A program made the translations under genes and the position numbers. This document shows positions 54,344-64,000 of a stretch of 64,000 bases of DNA, piece after piece; the first letter of the stretch is position 1, and each line of letters begins with the position of its first letter. Source of the stretch: Corylus avellana (taxonomy: Eukaryota > Streptophyta > Magnoliopsida > Fagales > Betulaceae). The stretch covers positions 15,279,574 through 15,343,573 of the forward strand of contig NC_081543.1 in assembly GCF_901000735.1 (NCBI RefSeq), in the 5' to 3' direction. The notes under the pieces are model-generated. The model saw nothing but the letters and a program-made list of their open reading frames with translations, was not told the origin of the DNA and searched no databases.

Positions 54344-56656
54344 TCATCTTCTCTCAATCCCCCGAAGATACCTGGAACAGAAGGTCAAGCTCTCCTCAGC
54401 TAGGTAACACTCGGCAATAGACCCCTCTGGACGCGCTTTGTTACGCGTCCACTTCTTATATCTTCCAAGTTCTCTTTCGAACGGATACATCCAACGGTTT
54501 TGTACAGGATCGGCAAGCTCGGCCTCCCGAGGTAAATGAAGTGCTAGATGGATCATAACATCAAAAAAAGTTGGCGGAAATAGTTTTTCCATTTTGCATA
54601 AAATTATTACAATGTCGATTTTCATTTGTTTTAGGATATCAACTTTCAACGTCCGTGCACATAACTGCGTAAAAAAGGTACTGAACTCGGTCAATGTTGT
54701 TCGTATTTCCGACGTAGAGAAATTTTGAATTGCAACAGGAAGCAAGCGCTGTAAGAAGACATGACAATCGTGGCTTTTCATACCCGAAATTTTACCAGGA
54801 AGCTTGTTCACACATCGACCAATGTTAGATGCATACCCGTCAGGAAATTTAACACCTTTCAACCACTCACATAAACTCTTCTTCTCATCTCTTGTCAAGG
54901 TGTACTTCGCAAGTGGCATCCTATAAGTTTCACCATTTGGCTGCACATGCAATTCTTTACGTATACCCATCAACTGTAAATCTCTTCGTGCCTTGACTGT
55001 GTCCTTGGTCTTCCCATCAATATTCATCAACATACCTAAGATACTTTCACATATGTTCTTCTCAATATGCATTACATCTAAATTGTGACGTAGTTTCAAG
55101 CTTGACCAGTAAGGCAACTCAAAGAAAATACTTCTCTTCTTCCAATTCAACACAACATCTGTGTACTTTCTCTTTCTCCCGCTTGTTTTTCCAAATTGTA
55201 AACCCTCAGCATCCCTTAGTTGTTTCAACAATTGACTTGCAAACAATTCTTCAGGTTCCAATCTATGCTCCTCTGTACCATCGAACAAATCTCCTCTTTT
55301 GCGCCATGGATGCTCTTGAGGAAGCCACCGATAATGACACATGAAGCACTCCATTTGTAGACCACCCTGATAATTTTTCATATGCGGGAAAATCATTTAT
55401 AGTCCATAGTAATGTCGCATGCAATTGAAATGTCTCTCTCTTTGATGCATCGTACACGCGTATGCCTTCATTCCATAAATCTTTCAAGTCATCAACCAAT
55501 AGCCTCAAATATACATCAATATTCTTTCCAGGATCTGAAGGCCCAGGGCTAATAAGGGACAACATCAAATTTGGACTCTTCACACAGATCCACGGAGGGA
55601 GATTGTATACCGTTAACATTATTGCTTATATGCTATATATTGTACTCATATTACCATATGGGTTGAAACCATCACTTGCTAAACCAAGCCGCACGTTGCG
55701 GGAATCTGCAAACCACTCAATTCTTTCATCAAACTCTTTCCATACAATAGAATTGGCGGTGTGTCTGAGAGTATTGCCATCATCTTCTCGACCTTCTTTG
55801 TGCCACCGCATTTCCTTGGCCATTTCTTTTGTCATAAACAACTGTTGTAATCTCAATTTTATTGGGAAATACCGTAAGACCTTTTGAGGAATATTACTTT
55901 TTCTGCCTTTGCCATCAATCCATCTTGAATTGTTGCACTTTGGGCATACCACTTTGTCTGCATGTTCTTTCCAAAAAAGCACACAACCATTCTTGCATGC
56001 GTGTATCTTATCGTAACCGAATCCCAAGTGTCGCCTAAACTGTATTGCTTCTCTATACGAGCGTGGCAATGTCTCTCCATCTGGGAGGGCCGTCTTTATC
56101 AAGTCAATCATCATATCAAACGCCTTGTTACTCATGTTGCAGAACGCCTTTATATGAAGCATCTTCAGTACAAAAGCAATTTGTGTAAATTTCTTGCAGC
56201 CTGGATAAAGTTCTCGTAAACCATCTTCCCATAATCGGTAGAAGGAGCTTGTTTGTTCGTGATCATCAATTGTGGGGCCCTGTGAAGTAGAGGATTCTCC
56301 GATGTTAGCATCAACAAATGTCCCCATACATACATCGTCTAACAATTCTTCAACTGCATCAACCTCCTCCATCATTTCACTTGTATGTGTGTGCATTGTT
56401 GTAGAAGTGTTTACCCTAAAATGATCTTCTTCCCCGTGAAATATCCATGAGTGTATGTCGGAGTAAATCCATTCATATACAAGTGACCCTTCACCTCGCT
56501 AATATGACAATAATATCGATTTGCACAATCACGGCATGGACACTTTGTCATATCACGTGAATCAACTGATTTAACTGCCATTCCCATGAATTCTTCCACA
56601 CCTTTTTGAAATCGCTCTGAACATCGAGTACTTTCCCGCATCCAACTCCTATCCAT
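54344..56656 (-). pseudogene. CACTA transposase TNP2, N-terminal and catalytic parts
   Basis: From ATG at 56656: Transposase-associated domain (MDRSWMRESTRCSERFQKGV, CPCRDCANRYY); TNP2 region (SNKAFDMMIDLIKTALPDGE, LGFGYDKIHACKNGCVLFWK, CPKCNNSRW, RLGLASDGFNPYGNMS, LPPWICVKSPNLMLSLISPG, WTINDFPAYEKLSGWST, NLDVMHIEKNICESILGML); and DUF4218 (FPPTFFDVMIHLALHLPREA, QNRWMYPFERELGRYKKW). Lesions: a one-base shift near 56449, an in-frame TAA near 55627, and a frameshift with deletion of the Cys-rich segment near 55370. The family cuts and pastes CACTA elements. Both CACTA genes face left. Confidence 0.9.
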
Positions 56657-57249
56657 ATTGATGTCCCTATTAGAGGTTATTTATTACATACATGTACGCA
56701 CACAAGGGAATTAGAAGGTCAGATTCTTAAGAATTAAGAGGATTAAATGGGAGGCATGTTCTAAAATATTAAGGGAGGGAAAGTTTAAAAGGAGCATGGG
56801 TAATGAGAGAATTCTAGAAGTGGGTTACTAGTTTAGAACAAATATTCACAAAATGATGCTAGCTCAATGCAATGTTACCTAACAAAATATTCTAGAAGTA
56901 GGTTACTAGTTTAGAACAAATTTCTATTTGTAATTTATTTACTAGTTTAGCTCAATGACAGTTTTACATTTTTTAGTATTGTTGTTAGCTTTGATATTTA
57001 TTATAGAATGTTGTCTTGTTTCAAGTTTACTGTGCTGCTTCCTTATTGAACTTAAATAGAAAAGACAATACAATCATAATTCATACCAACTTTGATAACA
57101 TAAGTTGATGTGAACTAGAAAATTAATAACATAATCCTAATATAAGAATAAGACTTAATACTAATCTAAAAGTAATAATAAGAGAAGAAGCAAGGTTTAA
57201 TACAACCACAAGAGAAGAAGAGAGGTTTAATACAACCACAAAAGATTAT
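56657..57249. other. 5' flank of the CACTA transposase, no terminus seen
   Basis: AT-rich; a TTCTAGAAGTRGGTTACTAG block occurs twice (56813 and 56891). No CACTA terminus was found here, so the element's end lies further right or is lost. Confidence 0.4.
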
Positions 57250-57630
57250 ATGTGTTTATATATGTTAAAGCATGTCCTCAGGGGATCGAGTGCAGGTCCA
57301 GTGCGATCGATCGCACGATCGGTCGTAGTACCAGAAGCTCTAGGTGAGAATCAAAGTAATCTGCGATCGACCGCAGGATCGATTGCAGTACCAGAAGCTC
57401 AAGGTGAGAATCAGAGTAAATTGCGATCGATTGCAGGATCAATCGCAGTACCAGAAGCTCAAGGTGAGAATCAGAGTAATACGCGATCGATCACTGGATC
57501 GATCGCAGGATCGGTCACAGTACCAGAAGCTCAAGATGAAAATCAGAGTAATCTGCAATCGATCGCAGGCTTGATGCGATTGATCGCAGATAGGCGTTCA
57601 ATGCAACAGGAAGAGAAGGAACAAACTTAA
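57250..57630 (+). repeat. 60-bp tandem array with GATCGATC motifs, open in frame
   Basis: Units start GTACCAGAAGCTC at 57328, 57388 and 57448 (exactly 60 bp), with a fourth after a 12-bp insertion. Each unit carries TGCGATCGATCGCAGG-like palindromes. The period is a multiple of three, so a 126-codon frame stays open with 20-residue repeats (RSIAGSIAVPEAQGENQSNL). Protein status is doubtful. Confidence 0.85.
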
Positions 57631-57639
57631 TATCAATGC

Positions 57640-59560
57640 AAACAGGACTTGCTAGCAATCAGCTACATGACCACATTATTCATATTCTAGGACTGATCAA
57701 TAGGACTACTTCCTATAATGGCCAAGCCTCAATATCTGAAACTCAGATCCATCAAGTGATCTCAAGATCTCTCAAGATGAGTTTTTTTATTTTTTGGTTG
57801 GATGGGGCTCACATAAATAAGGCCAAAGAATAAACATATGTCTTTAAGAAGCATAATATGCATACAATAACTATATTAGAAATTTTGAAGATAACATTTG
57901 GTAACTATATTAAAAATTCAAAAGATCACCCACTCCACCTGTTATCTTAAAAAACACCAACTCTAGCAAGATATAACTAACCTGTTTCTTGTTAAAATAT
58001 TTATCTTAACACCTACAGCATAGACTATTTTCTTACCAAAATATCTACATGCACTACATTTTTCTTTTCGAGGGTGGGGGACCACACAGCAACATGAATG
58101 AACACAATGAGATGGTGCAGTTGAGGAGGGTGGTGCTGTAGGTAGATAGCACAATAGTGGACTAGTTATTGGTAATAATCATAGGATTGTACAATTCTGG
58201 TGATAAAGTTGGCACAACACCAGATTAGAAATTAGTGGAACTCATCATTGATTAGGTGTCCTCGCCATTCTTCTTCATTGCTTTCCACCCAGATAACGAC
58301 ATTTAGAAAGCATAATGGAACTAAAGGGCTTGATTTTTGTGTGTGTGTGTTGAGTGTAAAAGCTTGCTCAGTTACTAAAAAAATTAAAACTAAAACTTAT
58401 AGAAGTCATGACTCCCCTTTGGTTCTCAAACTAGGAAGAGGATCAAAACCCCTAAAATGAAAAGTTATTTCCCACAAGCAGAGACATTCCTAATCAACTT
58501 TCTAAAGCATGCAAATTATATCATAAATCAATGACTATGTATATATTACTATGAAGATTGAAGCGGCACAAATGTACCATATCAAAGACAATTGTATAAG
58601 GTTAGAACTTATTATAGGGCTTGGTTATCTGTGACTTTTCGCTAGGTCACCCACCAATGGCCTGACGGCCCACAGCCAAAAAGCTTAGAAGGTCGGCAAC
58701 CCATAATTGGAAGGCCCGATGGTCCAAGACTCAAATTATCAATAAGGATTCAGGTGCACTTTTGTAAAGATGTAACACTCAACAACTATCTATTTATGCT
58801 ATGCATTCCTTCCCAACAAACTTGAGGAATGAATCTCCACTTCAGTAAATTAGAAAGTATTGGTGGAAATTCTTAAAACCCTAAAGAAGAATAATGAGAG
58901 ACAACGGCCTATATATAGGCATTCACAAAGAAAAACATGGAGTTTATGCTTTGGAGTAAATACTTTTTTCTTCTTGACATAATTTCACTTTTATTCTTCC
59001 TTTTTTTTTTTTTTTTTTTTTATGAGTAAATACTTTCTTTCTTAACAACCAGAAACAAGCTGAAACACAAAACCAACCACCAGATATTACAAACCAGTCT
59101 CAAAAGGAGAAACCACAACCAATAAAAGCCAACCAAAAACATCTCAGGAAACAAGACGCAACTCAGCAGCAAAAGATACAACAATTTACAGATATTTCAA
59201 AAAATAAAAAAATTCTTCTGAAACCTAAACTACCCCAAAAGTGGAGAGTTAAAACCAAAAAAAAAAAAAACAAAACAAAAAAGACCCAAAACAATTTGAC
59301 TGATTCATACAAAAAAAATAGAAACTGAGTTCTTTGCTTTAACGGAGTAATAGCAACTGAGTACCCATTACAATTCTTTTTTTTCTTTTTTTTTTTCAAA
59401 TTTGTTCCTAGAAATTTAGAAGAATTTAGGGGTCCACGGCAGTTTTTGAATGGAACCAATTAGTTCTGTAGGGAAAAAATAGAAAGAGAAGAAGAGAGGA
59501 AGTACCAAAATACTTAATTTTTTCAAATCACAATTCATGGATACTATTTGGGTGATTGAG
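57640..59560. other. Spacer, no gene seen
   Basis: AT-rich sequence with a 20-base T run near 59002 and A-rich tracts near 59250. No known domain or repeat was recognised. Confidence 0.4.
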
Positions 59561-59689
59561 AGGCATTTAAGGTTTGCAAGGGTTTAGGAGAAACTCATAC
59601 TTGAGAGAGCTACAAGAGAGCATTAAGTTCGCCGGAGTGAGAGCTAGCAGAGAGAGAGGTGCGCCGGAAAGAGAGCTGCCAGAGAGAGA

Positions 59690-59775
59690 GAAACTTGCGT
59701 GGAGTGAGTGAGAGAGAGAGAGAGATCGAGAGAGAGAGAGAGTGAGAGTGAGAGATAGAGTGAGAGTGATGAGCT
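59690..59775. repeat. GA-rich microsatellite
   Basis: GAGAGAGA and GAGTGAGAG repeats, continuing a GA-rich stretch from 59640. Confidence 0.9.
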
Positions 59776-59837
59776 GCTGGCGGGAGGTCATGGGATTTGG
59801 TGAAAAAATGGGTTCTGAAAATTTTAGAACCCCCGCC

Positions 59838-59873
59838 AGTTTACCGCCATCTATTAATAGATGGCGGTAAACT
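59838..59873. repeat. Perfect 36-bp palindrome
   Basis: AGTTTACCGCCATCTATT and its exact reverse complement AATAGATGGCGGTAAACT are joined with no spacer. It can form a cruciform or hairpin. TTTACCGCC is preceded by another CCCGCCAG block. Confidence 0.95.
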
Positions 59874-59924
59874 ATTTTGTACAGCTCAATACTTGGGGTA
59901 TTTTCTTTAAAAAAAAAATAAATG

Positions 59925-60650
59925 AGAAAAATATAAAAAAAAAAAACCCTCCAACCTACGAGCCGTTTGCAATATAGTCCTCCAATATTCAAAAGGGACT
60001 AAAGTGGCCTGTCAAACTACCAAATTGTATCAAAAAGGCTACTTATTTTGTTATATTTCTATAATATCCCTATTATTTTAACAAAGTAAAATCAAATGTA
60101 CGGTTCTTTAGATATTTAAAAAAAAAACAATTTATTCCCTAAAGTCAAATTTTGTACCTTTGATTTTACTTTAATACGATATGAAGCAATTTGTAATTTA
60201 GGCAAACTACATTGACTAATTATTTATTATTTATTCCAAAAAACATTTTCTTTTTTTTGTTTGTGTTTTTATTCGTCCATTGGTTTTCTTATATTTTTAA
60301 AAAATTGTCATATCTATGGTTTTCCTTTAATAAAACATGAAGCAATTTGTAATTTATGCCAACTACAGTGACTAATTATTAACTATTTATTCCAAAAAAT
60401 ATTTTCTTTTGTCGTTTTTATTCACCCATTGGTTTTCTTGTATTTTTTAAAAAATTGTTTCGTTTTTTTTTTCAATTATTTTATTATTTATTTGTTAAAA
60501 TAATAGGGGTATTATAGGAATATTAAAAATAAGTGGCATTTTTATACAATTTGGTAGTTGGGGAGGCTACTTTAGTATCTTTTGAACATTGGGGGGTTAT
60601 ATTGCAAACGACTGGTACTTTTGGTGGCTTTTTTATATTTTTCCCAAAAA
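59925..60650. mobile_element. MITE-like element with ~140-bp inverted arms
   Basis: Left-arm blocks GTTTGCAATATAGTCCTCCA, ACTACCAAATTGTATCAAAA and TAATATCCCTATTATTTTAA match the reversed right arm (GTTTGCAATATAACCCCCCA, ACTACCAAATTGTATAAAAA, TAATACCCCTATTATTTTAA). The centre has a two-copy repeat of about 157 bp (GAAGCAATTTGTAATTTA at 60184 and 60341). No ORF. Confidence 0.8.
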
Positions 60651-60859
60651 AAATATACTTCCAATTTTTTAATTTTTATTTATTTATTTTTAATTTTTCT
60701 CTTATAATATGTTTTTATTATTATAATATTAACTAAAAATTTCCGTTTGATAAATTTTTATGATAAAGATCATTAAGTTGATATTTATCTTATAATTAAT
60801 TATAAAATAATACAAAATCTAAAGGTAATTTAAGATCAATATAACTAAGGCACTAAGAT

Positions 60860-61500
60860 AATATAAAAGGCTAATAGATCAATTGAATGTTCGATTGAAC
60901 CTTCAATTGTATCCAGTTTGACCTATCAATTGATCATACCACAGTCAATCGAACTAATTCAGTAGGATCGACCGGACATTTGATTCTATCACGATCAATC
61001 GAACTAATTCATTATGATCGATCAGATGTTTGATCGAACGATTGATCCTATCGCGATCAATCGAACTAATTCATTAGGATCGATCGGATGTTTGATCGAT
61101 CATTTAATCATATCACGATCAATCGAACTAATTCATTATGATCGATCGGATGTTTGATCAAACGATTGATCCTATCGCGATCAATCGAACTAATATGTAA
61201 TAGTATCGATCGGAATTGATTTTATCAGGTGTTTGATTGAACCTTCAATCATGTCAAGTTTTATTGATTGTATCCCGATCAATTTAAGTAATGCACTAAT
61301 ATAATATAAAATGCTTAGAGTTCAATTCAATGTTCGATCGAACATTTAATTTGTTTGAATTTTGTTCGATCATTTGATCTTATCACGATCGATCGAACGA
61401 ATGCACTAGGTAGGACCAATCAGATGTCTGATCAAACATTGAATTTCAATTGTTTCAAGTTTGATCGATCATTTGATCATATCATGATCGAAGTTGTTGT
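60860..61500. repeat. 62-bp tandem array with GATCGATC motifs
   Basis: CGATCAATCGAACTAATTCA recurs at 60993, 61055, 61116 and 61178 (62/61 bp), alternating with GATCGATCGGATGTTTGATC. More diverged units lie on both sides. No ORF. Confidence 0.85.
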
Positions 61501-61571
61501 ACATTATGTAATAAAAATTAAAAACAAAAAAAGAAAAAAAAATAATATATATATATATTTGAGCCATTCTG

Positions 61572-61667
61572 TTATTGCGATCGATCGCAATAATCGAATA
61601 TTGGCTTTGAACATTCTGTTACTGCGATCGAACGCACCTTGGGTGCGTTCGATCGCAATAACAGAAT
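61572..61667. repeat. Strong palindromes on GCGATCGATCGC
   Basis: First, a perfect 22-bp palindrome (61572-61593, TTATTGCGATC and its reverse). Second, a 26-bp stem with one mismatch (61613-61638 against 61642-61667) around a 3-nt loop; its inner 16 bp (TGCGATCGAACGCACC) are perfect. Confidence 0.92.
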
Positions 61668-61908
61668 CACCATGCACACCCTTGGTCGAATGAGATCGAT
61701 CGCACCGTGTGTGTTATCGAGCGCACTCGGACAGCACACCACATGACCTATTTTAGGTCACTTTCCCCCACACCCCACATATTTTCTTCCCCTATGCCGT
61801 ATACCTCTCCAATCACCCACGCACCTCCGGCACATCCAAAGCACACAACCACTCGTCCACCGTTTTTCATCACCTCTACCACACAGCCACCACACGGTTC
61901 TCTTCTCC

Positions 61909-62008
61909 NNNNNNNNNNNNNNNNNNNNNNNNNNNNNNNNNNNNNNNNNNNNNNNNNNNNNNNNNNNNNNNNNNNNNNNNNNNNNNNNNNNNNNNNNNNN
62001 NNNNNNNN
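61909..62008. other. Assembly gap (100 N), flanked by the same 15 bases
   Basis: ACGGTTCTCTTCTCC stands directly left and directly right of the gap, as if two overlapping contig ends had been spaced apart. Confidence 0.95.
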
Positions 62009-62286
62009 ACGGTTCTCTTCTCCGGCAACCATACCAGGTATTTTTCACCACCTCTACTTTACACCCCGTTCCCCATTCCCATCAACACCCCAACCCCGAT
62101 CACTTCCCCAACTTTTTTTTTTCTCATATTTCTGCAATTGTGGGTGTTCATCCACCCACATTGCTTTGTTGTGGTTGGATTTTGGTGTTTTTGCAGGGGG
62201 TTTTGAGCGGAGTTGCTTTGTTTTGCAATTTTGGCTATCTCTAGTGCACACCAGGTGTTCGACAAAAGTTCCCAATCAAGCTCATC

Positions 62287-63371
62287 ATGCCAAGAACTCG
62301 AGCTTCGTCCTCCCGAGGGTCCGATACCCAAGCCATTTCTCCCCAGCCCACTTTTGAGGAGCGGGAGCTGCTATTTGAGACCACCTTCGCCATTCGCGAA
62401 GACTTTCAAAATCTTGAGGCTACTCAATGGGCGGTCGTCGAGTTCAAGCGACGGGGGCTCAAGAAGCTTTTCAAGCCAGTCACCCCTACTTCTTACAGAA
62501 AATTGGTGATCAAGTTTTATGCCCACCTGTCTCATGACTGCAACAGGCTGCTTCCCTCTCTTCCAAAGTGCAATGCAAAGCTATTGACGTAACACGGGCC
62601 GACATTGCTGCTGCCCTTCAATGCAAAGATGAGCACCCTCCAGAAGGCGCACAACTTGCTGAGCAACCAGCCAGATTCTACGTCGTGGAAATCATTGAGG
62701 ACATGTGCGAAGGGATATATGCCGATGCCCATCATAATGCCGGCAGCCGATCCAAGCTACGTCAACGGCTTTGGTTTGTGGACTCCGTATTACACCGTAG
62801 TGTTTTTCCCTTAGGGCACAAAACTCAAAGGCGGGATCAATTTCTTCAAGCACTCTACGCCTTCCATAAAGGTGCTTGGTACTCCATTCCCGACATAATT
62901 TGGAACCAAATTCACAAATTTTGGAATGGGGTGCACGTTGGAGGAGAGGAGTCCACACATTCATGGGGGTTGCCTTTCCCATACTTAATCTCCTACATCC
63001 TCTTGAAGAAAGGTGTCAAGGGTACCGCAACTGATAAGCCAGTCACTACTACTCCCATATTTGGCATTTGCCAATGGAACAAGAGCCTCTCCCACATGCC
63101 CCGGGTACCTCCAGCACCAGGAGCTAGTGCGGAAGAGTATGAGGCCGAGCCGATGGCCGAAGATGAACCTGTAGTTGGGCCAGAGGCAGCTAAGGAGGAG
63201 GCCCCGACAATTTTTCGTGAAGCACGAAACCGCTCACTTAGTGAAGAAATAGCGGGCCTTCGAAGAGAGTTGATGGACAAACGCCTAGGCGCCTTAGAAG
63301 AATCGATGCAGTCCATTCTCAGCCGGTTGCCACCACCATCTACAGGAGCATCATCTTCAGGACAACAGTAA
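62287..63371 (+). pseudogene. Plant transposon protein ORF (PF20167-like), frameshifted
   Basis: ATG at 62287 starts MPRTRASSSRGSD, then FKRRGLKKLFKPVTPTSYRK and LVIKFYAHLSHDCNRLLPSL. The frame breaks near 62560 and continues in another frame from about 62568: AIDVTRADIAAALQCKDEHP, NAGSRSKLRQRLWFVDSVLH, GHKTQRRDQFLQALYAFHKG, WYSIPDIIWNQIHKFWNGVH and WGLPFPYLISYILLKKGVKG. It ends with an acidic Pro/Ala/Glu region and a short coiled coil (EEIAGLRRELMDKRL). The family ('putative plant transposon protein') is common near LTR elements; its biochemical role is unknown. An upstream CA/C-rich leader (61740-62060) crosses the gap. Confidence 0.7.
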
Positions 63372-63885
63372 GCAGGGACCACTGTCTAGCTGAAGAAGTT
63401 AAACTTAGCGCTCATGGAGGCATCCCATAGTTTACCCTTTTTATTTTGTTTAGTATGTTTTAAGTTAATCTTTTTATTTGTCTTTAGTTTTGTTTCTTTT
63501 TACTTGCTTTTGTGTTTTCTTATGGGAATGACCCCGTATTTACACACGGCCGGTGTTGAATTGCAAGGTATCAATATATTTTCACTTAAAACTGAGAGGA
63601 ATTATTTTACGATTTCGATTTTATTTTGTTATATTTAACAGTGTAAAATCTTTCCATAAGGTATCAATATATTCATCATATAATATATATACACTATTAG
63701 ATCTATAAAATTTAATATGAATTATGAAATGGGAATTAACTCTTCAAATTAGTCCAAATGAAAACTTTATCCTCCAAATGTAACTCCTAACCAAATGGCA
63801 AATATATACAAATTAAAATCTTTCTTTAGGAGGATGGAATTCAAATAGAAGAATTTTTCCTTTTTTTTTTTTTAAATATATATAT
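63372..63885. other. 3' flank of the transposon ORF, no gene seen
   Basis: T-rich then AT-rich; GGTATCAATATATT occurs twice (63567 and 63660). A 12-base T run and (AT)n precede the next element. Confidence 0.4.
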
Positions 63886-63890
63886 ATATG

Positions 63891-63905
63891 GCTCTGATAC
63901 CAACA
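63891..63905 (-). other. Primer-site-like sequence of a minus-strand LTR element
   Basis: The minus strand reads TTGGTATCAGAGCCA, an initiator tRNA-Met primer site. An LTR would extend to the right past the window end; it cannot be confirmed here. Confidence 0.5.
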
Positions 63906-64000
63906 ACTCTTATGCATACTCTTACTACTAAGAGTACCAGAGAATCCAGTAGCAAGTAAATTCACAATATCAGCTTGACTTTTATTGTGGTTAGTGAGAT

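Noticed and set aside
59567..59992. 141-codon minus-strand ORF with a Ser/Leu repeat
   Set aside because: It crosses a GA microsatellite, a palindrome and a MITE arm; composition explains it.
60860..61500. Possible CRISPR-like regular array
   Set aside because: Eukaryotic context, units are continuous tandem repeats without unique spacers.

Overview
The window is repeat-dense nuclear DNA from a eudicot plant. The evidence is plant-type Ty3/gypsy (Tat lineage), Ty1/copia, L1-type LINE, SINE, CACTA and hAT elements, plant-only gene families (BDA1-like ankyrin/PGG proteins, V-ATPase c'' subunit), GT-AG introns and AT-rich spacers. The LINE and transposon proteins recall woody eudicots such as Fagales, but this is only an impression. 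The sequence is a draft: seven gaps of exactly 100 N break it at 2124, 5057, 16354, 31634, 39208, 51231 and 61909. I see no intact host gene, rRNA gene or tRNA gene.

Layout: 0-2.65 kb holds tandem repeats and the end of a CACTA-type non-autonomous element. 2.65-5.06 kb has a LINE scrap and a large LTR, into which a 1,153-bp hAT-type element inserted; that element carries the first two exons and upstream region of a V-ATPase c'' gene. 6.3-9.3 kb has a Mutator-like MITE, exon 2 of a broken BDA1-like gene, a scrap of S-adenosylmethionine synthetase and a copia 5' end. 10.9-14.3 kb is a decayed L1-type LINE. 14.3-16.4 kb is a gypsy LTR and gag fragment.

16.5-30.9 kb is a nested stack. A decayed Tat-lineage element on the minus strand (RT, RNase H, integrase, plus an opposite-strand spliced ORF beyond pol) was hit by a 1,164-bp solo LTR in its 3' LTR. 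It was also hit by a 4,876-bp gag-only LTR element with two apparently identical LTRs, a perfect 5-bp target duplication and an intact gag ORF. That gag-only element is the youngest-looking object in the window. 30.9-34.6 kb has two more LTR fragments and exon 1 of a BDA1-like gene. 36-39.2 kb is a decayed copia gag-pol.

39.3-49.7 kb contains two diverged copies of one local segment. One was interrupted by a SINE and by a 4,845-bp copia derivative (LTRs differing at two sites, 5-bp target duplication). The other was interrupted by a CACTA-like non-autonomous element rich in TGACGTG motifs. 50.4-56.7 kb holds a LINE RNase H scrap and a two-gene CACTA transposon (TNP2-type transposase and a Transposase_24-type second protein), both decayed. 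57-62 kb carries tandem arrays and strong palindromes built on GATCGATC. 62.3-63.4 kb is a frameshifted plant transposon protein ORF.

The genes do not form a pathway. Nearly every coding trace belongs to a mobile element; the host-gene pieces (VHA-c'', BDA1-like exons, SAM synthetase) are captured or broken.
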